Part shown: one piece after another, positions 6,515 to 6,547 of the stretch | How the letters are laid out: every line of letters starts with the position of its first letter | Position numbering within the stretch: position 1 is the stretch's first letter | From: an uncultured Eubacterium sp. | GTDB taxonomy: Bacteria > Bacillota > Clostridia > Lachnospirales > Lachnospiraceae | NCBI GenBank assembly: GCA_934358495.1 | Contig: CAKRKO010000110.1 | Coordinates: 1-6,547 of the forward strand | Length of the DNA stretch: 6,547 nucleotides | Direction: 5' to 3' | Program-made: the position numbers and the translations under genes | Notes under the pieces: model-generated | Seen by the model: only the letters and a program-made list of their open reading frames with translations | What the model was told of the DNA's origin: nothing | Databases searched by the model: none

Positions 6515-6547
6515 AACTCCAACGAAAGAACCATTGTAAAATTTTCG
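6515..6547 (-). repeat. Possible arm of a second palindrome copy, cut by the window end
   Basis: Read on the - strand, this stretch begins CGAAAAT and ends TTGGAGTT with 18 bases between. The right arm of the palindrome at 6413-6444 begins and ends with the same 7-mer and 8-mer, with 17 bases between. The middle bases do not match. If real, the body of an inverted copy lies beyond the window. Confidence 0.35.

Noticed and set aside
6531..6547. Promoter-like TGTAAAAT near the window end
   Set aside because: There is no -35 at 16-18 bp upstream, and the downstream DNA is not in the window.

Overview
The window carries three complete genes, all on the + strand: a paralogous elongation factor G (11-2083), leucyl-tRNA synthetase (2343-4754) and a membrane-anchored endonuclease/exonuclease/phosphatase (EEP) family protein (5182-6237). 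Moderate GC content, strong AGGAGG-type ribosome binding sites, U-tract terminators, a TTGACA/TGnTAAAAT promoter and the protein sequences together suggest a gut-type Clostridia, most likely a Lachnospiraceae member. That placement is inference from style, not from a marker gene.

Layout: the EF-G-like gene starts 11 bases into the window, so its promoter is outside. It ends in a strong intrinsic terminator (2099-2162). The next stretch holds a diverged tandem repeat of about 70 bp whose core lies in that terminator's loop. A near-consensus promoter (2265-2292) then drives leuS through a short leader with no T-box, and leuS ends in its own 18-bp-stem terminator (4772-4837). The 426-base gap before the EEP gene holds that terminator and a 227-base element dense in inverted repeats and bounded by a 9-bp inverted repeat (4923-5149). 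After the EEP gene, the last 310 bases have no credible gene. They hold a 204-base branched palindrome ending in a U tract (6259-6462), a GC-rich hairpin (6466-6494) and what looks like one arm of a second palindrome copy cut by the window edge (6515-6547).

How the genes relate: the first two both serve translation (ribosome translocase-like GTPase; tRNA charging), but terminators and promoters separate all three, so they look like independent transcription units rather than an operon. The EEP protein appears to work outside the membrane and has no evident link to translation. The genes belong to known families. The least explained content is the structured intergenic DNA.
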